Shown one piece after another: positions 1-8,691 of a stretch of 64,000 nt of DNA (position 1 is its first letter; the number at the start of each line of letters is the position of its first letter). This stretch comes from Chlorobium phaeovibrioides (GTDB lineage: Bacteria > Bacteroidota > Chlorobiia > Chlorobiales > Chlorobiaceae), in contig NZ_RXYK01000001.1 of assembly GCF_003968655.1 (NCBI RefSeq), positions 287,957 to 351,956 of the forward strand, written 5' to 3'. The translations under genes and the position numbers were made by a program. Below the pieces are notes generated by a model that ran no database searches, was not told the DNA's origin, and was given only the letters and a program-made list of their open reading frames with translations.

Positions 1-953
1 TATCGTACGCGCCGTTTGTAAGGTCGAAAGACTCCATAGAATCGGTCATGTACAATGTTGCCCTTGCCCTTTTTCCGGCAACAGCCATGTCGGTCTACTA
101 TTTCGGCATACCAGCTCTTCTTGTGACCATAACGGCTATCGCTTCATCAGTCGGATTTGAATGGCTGACTGACAAAATTCGCAAAAAGCCTGACTCATGT
201 CTGGACGGCAGTGCCGTTGTCACAGGCCTCCTTCTCGCCCTCAATGTTCCCTCCAGCCTTCCGCTCTGGATGGTAGTTGTTGGCTCTTTCGTCGCCATTG
301 TGGTGACAAAACATCTTTTTGGCGGGTTAGGCTTCAATATCTTCAACCCGGCTCTTGTTGCCAGGGTCTTCCTGCTCATCTCTTTCCCTGTGGCCATGAC
401 CAGCTGGGCAGTTCCCTTTGCTGTCGACATGCAGACAGCCGCCTCGCCCCTCGGCATTCTGAAAACTGACGGTATGGCTGCGCTCTCAAACTTCAGCTAT
501 ATGGACGCCCTGCTGGGCAAAACTGGCGGCAGCCTTGGTGAAACCTCCGTACTGGCCCTCCTCTTCGGCGCCGCATGGCTGTTTTACAAGCGCTACATCA
601 CCATTTCCATTCCTCTCTCTTTCATAGCAAGCACACTGGCGTTCACAGGGATTTTTTACCTTATTGACCCCACCACTTACGCCTCACCGCTGTTTCATTT
701 TCTGACCGGCGGCCTTGTTCTTGGAGCATTCTTCATGGCGACAGACATGGTCACCAGCCCACTTTCACTCAGAGGACAGCTGCTGTTCGGTATTGGCTGC
801 GGCCTTCTGACAGCAGTCATCAGGCTTTGGGGGGGATATCCCGAAGGGGTCTCCTTTGCCATCCTCATCATGAACTCTTTAGTCCCGCTTCTTGACAAAT
901 GGGACCTTGACGAGATTAAAGCCAAAAAACAAAAGTCCCTTACAACAGCATGA
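1..953 (+). CDS. rnfD: RnfD, electron transport complex subunit D (5' end cut by window)
   Basis: Integral membrane subunit of the Rnf complex, which couples electron flow between ferredoxin and NAD(H) to Na+ or H+ movement. The frame is open to the left edge, and the residues before the Met at 48 ([15 protein letters not shown]) match the family N-terminus, so the gene begins outside the window. Family blocks such as [27 protein letters not shown] and [11 protein letters not shown] are present, with several hydrophobic segments. The flavinylation motif reads D-M-Q-T-A-A-S-P-L; the usual FMN-carrying Thr is Ser (codon 444-446). It overlaps rnfG by 4 bases; rnfB and rnfC presumably lie upstream. 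Confidence 0.95.
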   Translation, partial: SYAPFVRSKDSIESVMYNVALALFPATAMSVYYFGIPALLVTITAIASSVGFEWLTDKIRKKPDSCLDGSAVVTGLLLALNVPSSLPLWMVVVGSFVAIVVTKHLFGGLGFNIFNPALVARVFLLISFPVAMTSWAVPFAVDMQTAASPLGILKTDGMAALSNFSYMDALLGKTGGSLGETSVLALLFGAAWLFYKRYITISIPLSFIASTLAFTGIFYLIDPTTYASPLFHFLTGGLVLGAFFMATDMVTSPLSLRGQLLFGIGCGLLTAVIRLWGGYPEGVSFAILIMNSLVPLLDKWDLDEIKAKKQKSLTTA

Positions 954-1495
954 GACCAATAATCATTCTTACCATCGTCGGCCTGATCAGCGCATCGCTT
1001 CTGGCACTGGTTGACGACATTACCAGAGACCCAATTGCCAAAGCAAAGGAGCTCATGGAACGCCGTGCAATCGAGGAGGTATTCCCTTTCCCGCTCGATA
1101 GCCTGAGAACCGTCACGGAAGGCGAGACCTCATTTTTTGAAGCCTGCGACAATGAAGGCAGACTGAAAGGCATTGCCGTCAAAACCTCCACTGAAAAAGG
1201 CTATAGCGGAAAGATTGAAATCATTCTTGCCGTTCAGCCCGACCACACCATCATTGACTACAAGGTCATCTACACCAACGAGACCCCCGGCCTTGGTGAC
1301 AAAATCAGCAAGCCGAAATTCAGGGAGCAGTTCAAAGGCAAGAGCCTTGAGGGTCCGATCTGGAAAGTCAACAAAGATGGCGGCTTCGTTGATGAACTGA
1401 CTGCAGCAACAATTTCGTCGCGCGCCATAACCGATGCGGTTCACCGCGGACTTGAGCATATCAATCAGCAATACCCTAACACCGCCGAACAATGA
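950..1495 (+). CDS. rnfG: RnfG, FMN-binding subunit of Rnf
   Basis: Periplasmic, single-span subunit carrying covalent FMN. It has one N-terminal membrane anchor (about residues 3-20) and an FMN_bind domain containing ETPGLGDKI. The flavinylation motif DELTAAT is canonical, with the acceptor Thr at residue 154 (codon 1409-1411). This contrasts with Ser in RnfD. The start ATG overlaps the rnfD stop as ATGA and the stop overlaps rnfE the same way, so translation is probably coupled. At 181 residues it is slightly shorter than proteobacterial RnfG. Confidence 0.95.
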   Translation: MRPIIILTIVGLISASLLALVDDITRDPIAKAKELMERRAIEEVFPFPLDSLRTVTEGETSFFEACDNEGRLKGIAVKTSTEKGYSGKIEIILAVQPDHTIIDYKVIYTNETPGLGDKISKPKFREQFKGKSLEGPIWKVNKDGGFVDELTAATISSRAITDAVHRGLEHINQQYPNTAEQ

Positions 1496-2094
1496 ACGAA
1501 GCAATCAACACCCTGACAAGAGGGTTCATTAAAGAGAACCCGGTCACAAAGATGCTCCTCGGGCTCTGTCCCGTGCTGGCTGTCACCACAACGGCGGTCA
1601 ACGGACTCGGCATGGGGCTGGCCACCACCTTTGTGCTGATAGGATCAAATGTTGTCATTTCGATGACCTCAAAAATGATTCCTGATACCGTACGCATACC
1701 CTCATTCGTCCTGATCATCGCCACATTCGTCACAATAGTTGACATGCTCATCAAGGCATTTTCGCCCGAACTGAACCAGTCGCTCGGAATCTTCATTCCC
1801 CTTATTGTGGTCAACTGCATGATTCTGGGTCGCGCGGAAGCCTTCGCCAGCCGCTCCGGGGTCTGGTATTCGCTTCTCGACGGAATCGGGATGGGAATCG
1901 GCTTTACCCTTGCCCTTCTTGCGCTTGCATCTATCCGTGAAGTACTCGGAAGCGGCACAATCTTCAACATGCCCCTTATTGGCGAGGATGGCACACCACT
2001 GCTGGTCTTTGCCCTCCCCCCCGGAGCATTTGCAGGACTGGGAGCTATTATCGCACTGATGAACGCACTTGAAAAGAAAAGAGGAGTTAACTGA
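1492..2094 (+). CDS. rnfE: RnfE, electron transport complex subunit E
   Basis: Polytopic membrane subunit of the Rnf complex; RnfE and RnfA are homologous and form the inverted pair in the membrane core. Hydrophobic throughout, with about six spans. Family motifs visible are [19 protein letters not shown] near the N-terminus and [18 protein letters not shown] in the middle, the latter carrying the conserved Asn-Cys. At 200 residues it has normal length. It overlaps rnfG by 4 bases and shares one base with rnfA. Confidence 0.95.
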   Translation: MNEAINTLTRGFIKENPVTKMLLGLCPVLAVTTTAVNGLGMGLATTFVLIGSNVVISMTSKMIPDTVRIPSFVLIIATFVTIVDMLIKAFSPELNQSLGIFIPLIVVNCMILGRAEAFASRSGVWYSLLDGIGMGIGFTLALLALASIREVLGSGTIFNMPLIGEDGTPLLVFALPPGAFAGLGAIIALMNALEKKRGVN

Positions 2095-2672
2095 TGGCTG
2101 AATATCTGCTCGTTATTGTCAGCGCGGTTTTTGTCAACAATGTTGTCTTTGCCCGCTTTTTGGGAATCTGCCCCTATCTTGGTGTCTCAAAAAAAATAGA
2201 CACTGCCTTAGGTATGGGATTTGCCGTTACCTTTGTAATGACCCTTGCCACTGCCATCACCTATGTTCTTTACTACGGCGTTCTGGTACCATTCAACATC
2301 CAGTTCATGCAGACGGTCATGTACATACTCGTCATTGCATCCCTCGTCCAGCTGGTTGAAATTGTCCTGAAGAAAGTCAGCAAGTCTCTCTACAGCGCTC
2401 TGGGCATCTACCTGCCGCTCATCACAACAAACTGTGCCATCCTGGGCGTTGCCCTTATTGCCATTCAGGACAAATACTCACTGGTCATGTCGGTAGTCTT
2501 TGCCTTCTTCTCGGCAATCGGGTTTATACTTGCCATTGTCATTTTTGCCGGAATCCGCGAAAAGCTTGAGGATGCCGATATTCCCGGCCCTTTCAAAAAT
2601 GTTCCCATAGGCCTTATTTCCGCGGCAATCCTTTCGCTTGCCTTCATGGGCTTTTCGGGTCTCGTAAAATAA
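2094..2672 (+). CDS. rnfA: RnfA, electron transport complex subunit A
   Basis: Polytopic membrane subunit, paralogue of RnfE. It shows the hallmarks [20 protein letters not shown] near the N-terminus and [14 protein letters not shown] mid-protein. These two conserved Cys positions, with those of RnfE, hold the membrane iron-sulfur centre seen in Rnf/Nqr structures (family knowledge). Its start shares the A of the rnfE stop codon, preceded by GAGGAG about 8 bases upstream. The order D-G-E-A matches clostridial and many anaerobe rnf operons. Confidence 0.95.
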   Translation: MAEYLLVIVSAVFVNNVVFARFLGICPYLGVSKKIDTALGMGFAVTFVMTLATAITYVLYYGVLVPFNIQFMQTVMYILVIASLVQLVEIVLKKVSKSLYSALGIYLPLITTNCAILGVALIAIQDKYSLVMSVVFAFFSAIGFILAIVIFAGIREKLEDADIPGPFKNVPIGLISAAILSLAFMGFSGLVK

Positions 2673-2708
2673 ACCAGCCACCCCCAAGGCAGCACTCCCA
2701 ACACCGCT

Positions 2709-3725
2709 ATGGCTCACTTCTTCCGCCATATTCTTCTGGGTTTGCTGCCGCTCTCAGCACTCCTTTCCTGCACCCCCAACGATCCCCCGGCAAGGCTTTA
2801 TGAGCAGGAAAAAGTGCTCATGGGCACCGTATTCAAGTTCAAGTCAGCCGTTTCTTCCATTTCCGAAGACAGCGTAAGGCAGTCATACAAAGATGCATTT
2901 CGTGAAATCGCCCGGCTTGAATCGCAGCTGAGCGAATGGATTGAAGAGAGTCCTGTCTCCAGGGCCGCACAGCGCGCCGGAGAATCTCCTGTACCCATCA
3001 CCCCTGATATTCTCAGGGTTACTGATCTTGCCCTGAGTATTTCTGAGCACACCGATGGAGCATTCGACTGCACATTTCTTCCCTTAGGCGAGCTCTGGAA
3101 CATTCGACACCGGAAGCAGCCGCCAACTCAGGACAGCATCAACAGCGCGCTTCAGTTTGTCAACTGGCGGGAAGTTGAAACCAATCGAGAGGAAATGACA
3201 CTGTTCCTCCGAAATAAAGGCATGAGAATCGGATTTGGTGGTATCGGAAAAGGGTATGCAGCAAAACAGGCCGGGCTCATCCTTGAAAAAAAAGGGATAA
3301 CGGACTACATCATTGACGCCGGCGGAGACCTCTTCGTGCATGGCAAGAAAGGAAGCGAGCCATGGACATCAGGGATTCAGAATCCAGACCTGAGCAACGC
3401 ACCGCCAGTCGTGCGCTTCAGGATAAAGAAGGCATGCGGAATTGCCACAAGCGGAGGGTATGAAAACTATTTCACATGGAAAGGTAAACGCTACCACCAC
3501 ATTATTGACCTGAAAACGGGATGGCCGAAAGAGGGAATGAAAAGTTCAACCGTCTTCTCCGCTGATCCTGCAAAGGCAGATGCATATGCAACCGCCTTTT
3601 ACATTCTTGGCAGCGAAAAATCTCTCGAAGTCACCAGACGCGATACAACTGTAGCATTCATCCTTATCGACAGCACGGGGACCATCAAAAAAAGCCCCAA
3701 CCTGTCAAGGTTCATCGAAGAATGA
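2709..3725 (+). CDS. apbE: ApbE, FAD:protein FMN transferase (lipoprotein)
   Basis: Transfers FMN from FAD to Thr/Ser of RnfD/RnfG-type proteins outside the cytoplasmic membrane. The N-terminus is a lipoprotein signal with lipobox LLSC (Cys about residue 21). The ApbE domain follows, with MGTVFKFK, the [13 protein letters not shown] block, [23 protein letters not shown], and [11 protein letters not shown] near the end. It lies 36 bases after rnfA on the same strand, which fits its role as maturase of this Rnf complex. Its last 21 bases overlap the convergent pgi gene. Confidence 0.95.
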   Translation: MAHFFRHILLGLLPLSALLSCTPNDPPARLYEQEKVLMGTVFKFKSAVSSISEDSVRQSYKDAFREIARLESQLSEWIEESPVSRAAQRAGESPVPITPDILRVTDLALSISEHTDGAFDCTFLPLGELWNIRHRKQPPTQDSINSALQFVNWREVETNREEMTLFLRNKGMRIGFGGIGKGYAAKQAGLILEKKGITDYIIDAGGDLFVHGKKGSEPWTSGIQNPDLSNAPPVVRFRIKKACGIATSGGYENYFTWKGKRYHHIIDLKTGWPKEGMKSSTVFSADPAKADAYATAFYILGSEKSLEVTRRDTTVAFILIDSTGTIKKSPNLSRFIEE

Positions 3726-5396
3726 AATCTGCTCACTGGAGGGTCTGCCATGCTGCCCCCTCATGGCCCTGTATGCCTCAATAAGAGCGTTGGTTGAACA
3801 GTCATGCGCGTCAATCTCTTCTCCTCCCTGAAGTTCAGGCAGAATCACCTTTGCAAGCTGTTTGCCCAGTTCCACGCCCCACTGATCGAAGGAATTGATC
3901 TGCCAGACAACCCCCTGCACAAAAACCTTGTGCTCATACATCGCAATCAGAGCACCAAGCATAAAGGGATCAAGCTCATTGAACACGAGTGAATTCGTCG
4001 GCCGGTTGCCGGGGAAAACCTTGTGAGGAAGAAGCATGGCAATGGTGTCGTCAGAAAGTCCTGCGGCCATAAGCTCCTCACGAACCTCCTGTTCATTTTT
4101 CCCCTTCATCAGAGCCTCTGTCTGAGCGAAACAGTTGGCAGCAAGAATGTCATGATGATCTCCAAGCGGGTTCTGAGTTTTCAGAGGCAGAAGGAAATCA
4201 GCAGGAATGAATCCTGTTCCCTGATGGAGAAGCTGGAAAAAGGCATGCTGTGAATTGGTTCCGGGCTCACCCCAGATGACAGGGCCGGTTGCATACTCAA
4301 CAGTTTTCCCAAGACGGTCAACCCGCTTGCCGTTACTTTCCATATCCAGCTGCTGCAGATATGCAGGGAAACGGTGAAGGTACTGGTCGTAAGGAATTAC
4401 TGCGTGTGAATGGACATCGAAGAAGTTATTGTACCAGATGCCAAGCATTGCAAGAATCACCGGAATATTGCTTTCAATCGGTTCTTCAGTAAAATGCCGA
4501 TCCATCGCATTGGCTCCCCGGAGAAGCTCCATGAACGCATCAAAGCCAAGGTACAGTGCTATGGAAAGACCTATTGCCGACCAGAGCGAGTAGCGGCCAC
4601 CCACCCAGTCCCAGAACCCGAACATATTGGCAACATCAATACCGAACTCCTGAACTTTATCCCGGTTGGTCGATACCGCCACAAAATGGCGTGCGATGTG
4701 CTCCGGCTGAACAGCACGGTTGAGAAACCACTCTCTTGCAGACATGGCATTGGTCAGCGTCTCCTGTGTCGTGAAAGTTTTTGAAGCCACGACAAACAAT
4801 GTGCTCTCAGCATGCAGCTGCTTAAGGGTTTCAGCAATGTTGGTTCCGTCAATATTGGAGACGAAATGGACCTTGATTGAACCATGTGCGAACGGCTTGA
4901 GTGACTCTGCAACCATGCAGGGGCCAAGATCAGACCCACCAATACCGATATTGACAACATCAGTGATTCTCTTTCCCGTATACCCTTTCCATTCGCCGGA
5001 AATCACCTTGGCGGTAAACTCCTTGATCTGGTGAAGAACTGCTGCAACAGCCTCAGGAACATCCAGGCCGTCAACAATCATGCTCTCACCCTGCGGACGG
5101 CGCAGGGCGGTATGAAGTACAGAGCGGTTCTCAGTAAAATTTATGGCCTCTCCGCGAAACATTGCATTGCGTCGCTCCTCAACACCTGCCTGTCGGGCTA
5201 GATCCATCAGCAGCTCCAGCGTTTTGGGAGTCACCAGATTCTTGGAATAATCAAACAGCAGACCCTTCCACTGAATAGAAAATCGATTGCATCGTTCAGG
5301 ATCAGCAGCAAACATCTCCCTCATATGAAGCGTCTCAACTTTATGTTTATGCGATACCAGGGCGCTCCATGCAGCGCTTCGTGAAAGATCCATCAT
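3705..5396 (-). CDS. pgi: Glucose-6-phosphate isomerase
   Basis: Interconverts glucose-6-phosphate and fructose-6-phosphate in central carbon metabolism. The protein has about 563 residues from the chosen ATG, normal for the long bacterial form. Motifs include [11 protein letters not shown], the PGI signature [25 protein letters not shown] and, near the C-terminus, GVELGKQLA. The frame stays open for 72 more codons upstream, but that part runs over the RsbW-like gene and does not look like PGI; the MMDLSRS start has AGGAA about 10 bases ahead. The 3' end overlaps apbE convergently. Confidence 0.93.
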   Translation of the reverse strand: MMDLSRSAAWSALVSHKHKVETLHMREMFAADPERCNRFSIQWKGLLFDYSKNLVTPKTLELLMDLARQAGVEERRNAMFRGEAINFTENRSVLHTALRRPQGESMIVDGLDVPEAVAAVLHQIKEFTAKVISGEWKGYTGKRITDVVNIGIGGSDLGPCMVAESLKPFAHGSIKVHFVSNIDGTNIAETLKQLHAESTLFVVASKTFTTQETLTNAMSAREWFLNRAVQPEHIARHFVAVSTNRDKVQEFGIDVANMFGFWDWVGGRYSLWSAIGLSIALYLGFDAFMELLRGANAMDRHFTEEPIESNIPVILAMLGIWYNNFFDVHSHAVIPYDQYLHRFPAYLQQLDMESNGKRVDRLGKTVEYATGPVIWGEPGTNSQHAFFQLLHQGTGFIPADFLLPLKTQNPLGDHHDILAANCFAQTEALMKGKNEQEVREELMAAGLSDDTIAMLLPHKVFPGNRPTNSLVFNELDPFMLGALIAMYEHKVFVQGVVWQINSFDQWGVELGKQLAKVILPELQGGEEIDAHDCSTNALIEAYRAMRGQHGRPSSEQISFFDEP

Positions 5397-5427
5397 AATA
5401 GGTATTTCCTGTTTTACAGGGTTGGGG

Positions 5428-5847
5428 TCAAAAAGGCTCAAACCGTAGCTTGATACTGCAACCGTCTTCATTACACTCAACGCCGTCAATACTGGCAACG
5501 CTCTTGATAATATACATTCCCCGTCCTGAAGAACAGAGCAGGAATTCTTCAGCAGTCGGGTCCGAAATATCCTCAAGACAAAATCCGGCACCACAATCCC
5601 TAACCTCCACAAGCAGAACCCTCACTCCTTCCATTCCAAGAGCTGTCATCATAACAGTAACCGGGAACCTCTCATCATTGCGGTTGCCATGATGAAGGGC
5701 ATTGACAAACGCCTCCTTGAGTACACGAAGCAGGTCAGAGAGAAACGCACTGTCGTATCTCTCGCTGCAGGCAAAAGCCTCAACCCATGACTGAAGAGCA
5801 TCCCACTCTTCTGCCCTGCTTGCCAATACAATCGAGTTCGTTCTCAT
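5428..5847 (-). CDS. RsbW/SpoIIAB-like serine kinase (anti-sigma regulatory ATPase)
   Basis: A 139-residue stand-alone GHKL-type ATPase of the HATPase_c_2 class. The N box is [11 protein letters not shown] (about residues 46-56), the G1 box DCGAGF and the G2 box GRGMYII. Family members phosphorylate STAS anti-anti-sigma proteins or bind sigma factors. It sits just upstream of pgi on the same strand with a 31-base gap, so co-transcription is possible although no functional link is obvious. A STAS protein is encoded about 17 kb away, but pairing them is only a guess. Confidence 0.85.
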   Translation of the reverse strand: MRTNSIVLASRAEEWDALQSWVEAFACSERYDSAFLSDLLRVLKEAFVNALHHGNRNDERFPVTVMMTALGMEGVRVLLVEVRDCGAGFCLEDISDPTAEEFLLCSSGRGMYIIKSVASIDGVECNEDGCSIKLRFEPF

Positions 5848-6029
5848 AAAAAATCCATCTGAAAGCGCAAAGAAAGCATTTCACATACTTATAAGGTACC
5901 ACCAGCCAAACCGCCGAACAAGACCCGCCAGCACCACAGAGCGCCTTAATTTTTTCAGACGACTGATTTTTTTTTCTAATTATTTGTTACCTATTTGTTC
6001 TTTTGCATTATTTATTTACTTTAATCCAA

Positions 6030-6050
6030 GAAGTTCACTTAAAGAACTTC
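6030..6050. promoter_or_regulatory. Inverted repeat upstream of amtB
   Basis: Perfect 7-base arms GAAGTTC and GAACTTC separated by 7 bases, 53 bases before the amtB start in an AT-rich leader. Arms and spacing look like a dimeric regulator site; a role in nitrogen control is inference only. No T-run follows, so it is not a typical terminator. Confidence 0.45.
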
Positions 6051-6103
6051 CTGTATCACTCTCAACGCCTTAACTTTTAAACAAACAGTAAACAGTCATC
6101 AGT

Positions 6104-7429
6104 ATGAAACGATTAACACTGAAAACGGGAGTCCTCTCCGCAGGCCTGCTTGTGGCTGCCGCTCTCTTCAGTCCGCAGCTTCATGCGGCTGAGGCAACAG
6201 CGGATGCAGTCAATGCCTACGCGATCGACAACTTCTTTCTCTTCATCTGTGCCGTGCTGGTCCTGTTCATGCAGGCCGGGTTCGCACTTGTCGAGACAGG
6301 ACTCAATGCCGCCAAGAACACGGTCAACATCCTGTTCAAGAACCTTATGGATCTTTCAATCGGCGCCATTCTGTTCTACTTCATCGGATATGGCCTCATG
6401 TATCCCGGTGGAGCTTTTGAAGGCGGATGGTTTGGATTCGGAGGCTTCGGAATCGGAAGCGCGTCATCCGAAATTGGCGCCGGCGTTCTCCACCCTGCCG
6501 TTGATTTCCTTTTCCAGGTAGCATTTGCCGCAACTGCAGCCACAATAGTCTCAGGAGCAGTCGCAGGAAGAATGCAGTTCAAATCTTACCTCATCTATTC
6601 TGCTGTGCTGACCGCCTTCATCTACCCGATCAGCGGCATGTGGAAATGGGGCGGCGGGTGGCTGAACACACTTGGCTTCCATGATTTCGCCGGTTCGCTC
6701 GTCGTGCACGCACTCGGTGGGTTTGCAGGACTTGCAGGAGCCATAGTTCTTGGACCAAGGCTCGGTCGTTTCAATGCCGACGGCAAACCCAATGCAATGC
6801 CCGGACACAACCTTGCTCTCAGTACGCTTGGCGTGTTCATCCTTCTTATTGGATGGTACGGCTTCAACCCCGGCAGCCAGCTTGCTGTTGTCGGCGGCGA
6901 TAACACTGCCGCAGTCATGATAATTGCAACAAACACCACCCTTGCTGCAACAGCGGGCGCTTTTGTGGCAATGATGTTTGCCTGGGCACTGTTCAAAAAG
7001 CCCGATCTTACCATGGGTCTCAACGGTATGCTCGCAGGACTTGTTGCAATCACGGCAAACTGCGATGCGGTTGACTACAATGAAGCACTCATCATTGGTG
7101 CAGTTGGTGGAATTCTGGTGGTATCAGGCATCAAACTGCTTGACATGCTCAAGATTGACGATCCTGTCGGTGCATGGCCGGTACATGGCCTGAATGGCAT
7201 CTGGGGCGGCATTGCAGCCGGCATCTTTGGAGGCAAGCCCCTCATGGCTCAGCTGATTGGCTCAACAGCCATACCGCTCTGGGGGTTCGGGACCATGCTT
7301 GTGCTCTTTGGCATACTGAAAGCCATCGGCATACTCAGGGTATCAAGAGAAGAAGAGATGAAAGGCCTCGACATTTCTGAACATGAAGAGGAAGCCTACT
7401 ACGGGTTTGAAATATTCACAACACAGTAA
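6104..7429 (+). CDS. amtB: AmtB ammonium transporter
   Basis: Trimeric inner-membrane ammonium channel. An N-terminal signal peptide (about residues 1-28) is followed by eleven hydrophobic spans. FMQAGFALVETG near the start, DFAGSLVVHALGGFAG (first channel His) and HGLNGIWGG (second channel His) are all in place. At 441 residues its length is normal. A PII gene lies 18 bases downstream, the classic amtB-glnK arrangement in which PII plugs the channel when nitrogen is plentiful. The inverted repeat 53 bases upstream may be its operator. Confidence 0.96.
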   Translation: MKRLTLKTGVLSAGLLVAAALFSPQLHAAEATADAVNAYAIDNFFLFICAVLVLFMQAGFALVETGLNAAKNTVNILFKNLMDLSIGAILFYFIGYGLMYPGGAFEGGWFGFGGFGIGSASSEIGAGVLHPAVDFLFQVAFAATAATIVSGAVAGRMQFKSYLIYSAVLTAFIYPISGMWKWGGGWLNTLGFHDFAGSLVVHALGGFAGLAGAIVLGPRLGRFNADGKPNAMPGHNLALSTLGVFILLIGWYGFNPGSQLAVVGGDNTAAVMIIATNTTLAATAGAFVAMMFAWALFKKPDLTMGLNGMLAGLVAITANCDAVDYNEALIIGAVGGILVVSGIKLLDMLKIDDPVGAWPVHGLNGIWGGIAAGIFGGKPLMAQLIGSTAIPLWGFGTMLVLFGILKAIGILRVSREEEMKGLDISEHEEEAYYGFEIFTTQ

Positions 7430-7447
7430 ATCAACCGGAGCAATCGA

Positions 7448-7789
7448 ATGAAATACATTATCGCAATGATCCAGCCGCACAAGCTGACAGATGTCAAGGC
7501 TGCGCTTGCCGAGGTTGGAGTCAGAAAAATGACCGTAACCAACGCGCTCGGCTGCGGTTCACAGGGTGGTTACACCGAAGTCTATCGTGGAGTGCCAAGC
7601 GAGATCAACCTTCTGAAGAAGATCAAGCTTGAAATCGGAGTCAATGAAGAGTACACCGACAAAACCGTACAGGCCATTATCAAAGGGGCAAAGACCGGTG
7701 AAATCGGTGACGGAAAGATCTTCGTCTTCGACCTTCCTGAATGCATCAGGATCCGTACCGAAGAGAAAGGCAACGACGCTATCGGATAA
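7448..7789 (+). CDS. glnK: PII nitrogen regulatory protein (GlnK type) lacking Tyr51
   Basis: Trimeric sensor of 2-oxoglutarate and ATP/ADP that binds AmtB. The 113-residue protein aligns without gaps to E. coli GlnB/GlnK, including [13 protein letters not shown] and the C-terminal IRIRTEE. In the T-loop Tyr46 is kept (TEVYRG) but the uridylylation site Tyr51 is Ser (YRGVPSE), and the basic stretch before it is changed (GCGSQGGY). Control by GlnD uridylylation is therefore not expected; effector binding alone is likely. It is probably in one transcript with amtB. Confidence 0.95.
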   Translation: MKYIIAMIQPHKLTDVKAALAEVGVRKMTVTNALGCGSQGGYTEVYRGVPSEINLLKKIKLEIGVNEEYTDKTVQAIIKGAKTGEIGDGKIFVFDLPECIRIRTEEKGNDAIG

Positions 7790-7813
7790 CTGTTCTTTTA
7801 TCAATAAAGGCGA

Positions 7814-7830
7814 GCCCCCACAAAGGGGGC
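7814..7830 (+). terminator. Short hairpin between glnK and the porin gene
   Basis: Six G:C pairs (GCCCCC / GGGGGC) around ACAAA, with no T-run after it. It could be a weak attenuator or an mRNA 3'-end stabiliser that lowers expression of the downstream gene relative to amtB-glnK. Confidence 0.4.
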
Positions 7831-7871
7831 GAGCTGATCAACCACACAAAAAAAAACACAGGAGCAATTCA

Positions 7872-8567
7872 ATGAAAAAGACCACAAAATTTCTGACCGT
7901 TGCGGCTCTTCTCGCAACCGGCTTTTCAGGCACAGCAATGGCCGACGAAGGCTTCAGCATCGGCGCCGATGTTGTCAGCAGTTATGTATGGAGAGGTACC
8001 GAGCTAGGTGACTCCTTCGCCATACAGCCGAGCCTTTCCTATACATTTCCCGGCATGGGAGTTGAAATCGGCGCCTGGGGCTCATACGCCATTGAAAAGA
8101 ACACCGCAAGCGCTATTGAAGGGAATGGAGACTACCGTTACAAGGAGATTGACCTTTACCTGACCGTTCCGGTCGGCCCTGCCAGCGTTACCCTCACCAG
8201 CTACAGCCTTCCGAACGACACTGAAACCGACTCGTTCGATTTCAGCAGCGACGGCATCAACACGCTTGAAGTCAGCGCTTCAGCAGAGTTCGGTGATTTG
8301 AGCCTGCTTGCTGCTGTTTTTGTTGGCGGTAACGACTATGGCAACGCAACTTACTGTGAGGCTGGCTACCAGTTCTACGAAAAAGATGGCTACACAGCAT
8401 CGGCAGTTGTGGGAGCAGGAGACGAAGACTATTACGGCGACCTTGAAGGCAAGAAGTTCGCTGTTGTCAACACCGGTGTTTCCGTTTCGAAGGATCGCTA
8501 CACCGCTTCCTACATCTACAACCCCGACACAGCAAAGTCTAACCTCGTCTTCATGGCCTCGTTCTAA
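7872..8567 (+). CDS. TorF-family putative porin (TIGR02001-like outer-membrane protein)
   Basis: A 231-residue exported protein. The signal peptide is clear (MKKTTKFLTVAALLATG...AMA, cleavage about residue 23), followed by amphipathic beta-strands and the family opening SYVWRGTELGDSFAIQPSLSY, ending in F (FMASF), as usual for outer-membrane barrels. The ATG follows an AGGAGC site. The frame extends upstream, but that part has no signal peptide and overlaps glnK. Its place behind amtB-glnK suggests a nitrogen-related outer-membrane channel; the substrate is unknown. Confidence 0.8.
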   Translation: MKKTTKFLTVAALLATGFSGTAMADEGFSIGADVVSSYVWRGTELGDSFAIQPSLSYTFPGMGVEIGAWGSYAIEKNTASAIEGNGDYRYKEIDLYLTVPVGPASVTLTSYSLPNDTETDSFDFSSDGINTLEVSASAEFGDLSLLAAVFVGGNDYGNATYCEAGYQFYEKDGYTASAVVGAGDEDYYGDLEGKKFAVVNTGVSVSKDRYTASYIYNPDTAKSNLVFMASF

Positions 8568-8606
8568 AGCTTTACCATGTTCTTTCGTCAGGTTGTCGTG
8601 TGTGAC

Positions 8607-8642
8607 AACAGCAAAGGGGCCCTCGGGCCCCTTTGCTGTTGT
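8607..8642. terminator. Long perfect hairpin between convergent genes
   Basis: A 17-base perfect stem (CAACAGCAAAGGGGCCC and its complement) with a 2-base TC centre. It lies between the 3' ends of the porin gene and the convergent GNAT-like gene. There is no long T-run on either side, so it may act as a bidirectional transcript end or RNA stabiliser. Confidence 0.65.
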
Positions 8643-8691
8643 ATGGGAAAAATGAATAATCGTTTTCTGAATATCAGGCTAAAACATATTC

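Noticed and set aside
5397..5612. Longer pgi reading frame (72 extra codons)
   Set aside because: The extension runs over the RsbW-like gene in another frame and does not resemble PGI; the MMDLSRS start fits the family length.
5848..6103. Sigma-54 promoter for amtB
   Set aside because: No GG-N10-GC pattern was found in the leader, so nitrogen control by sigma-54 is not supported here.
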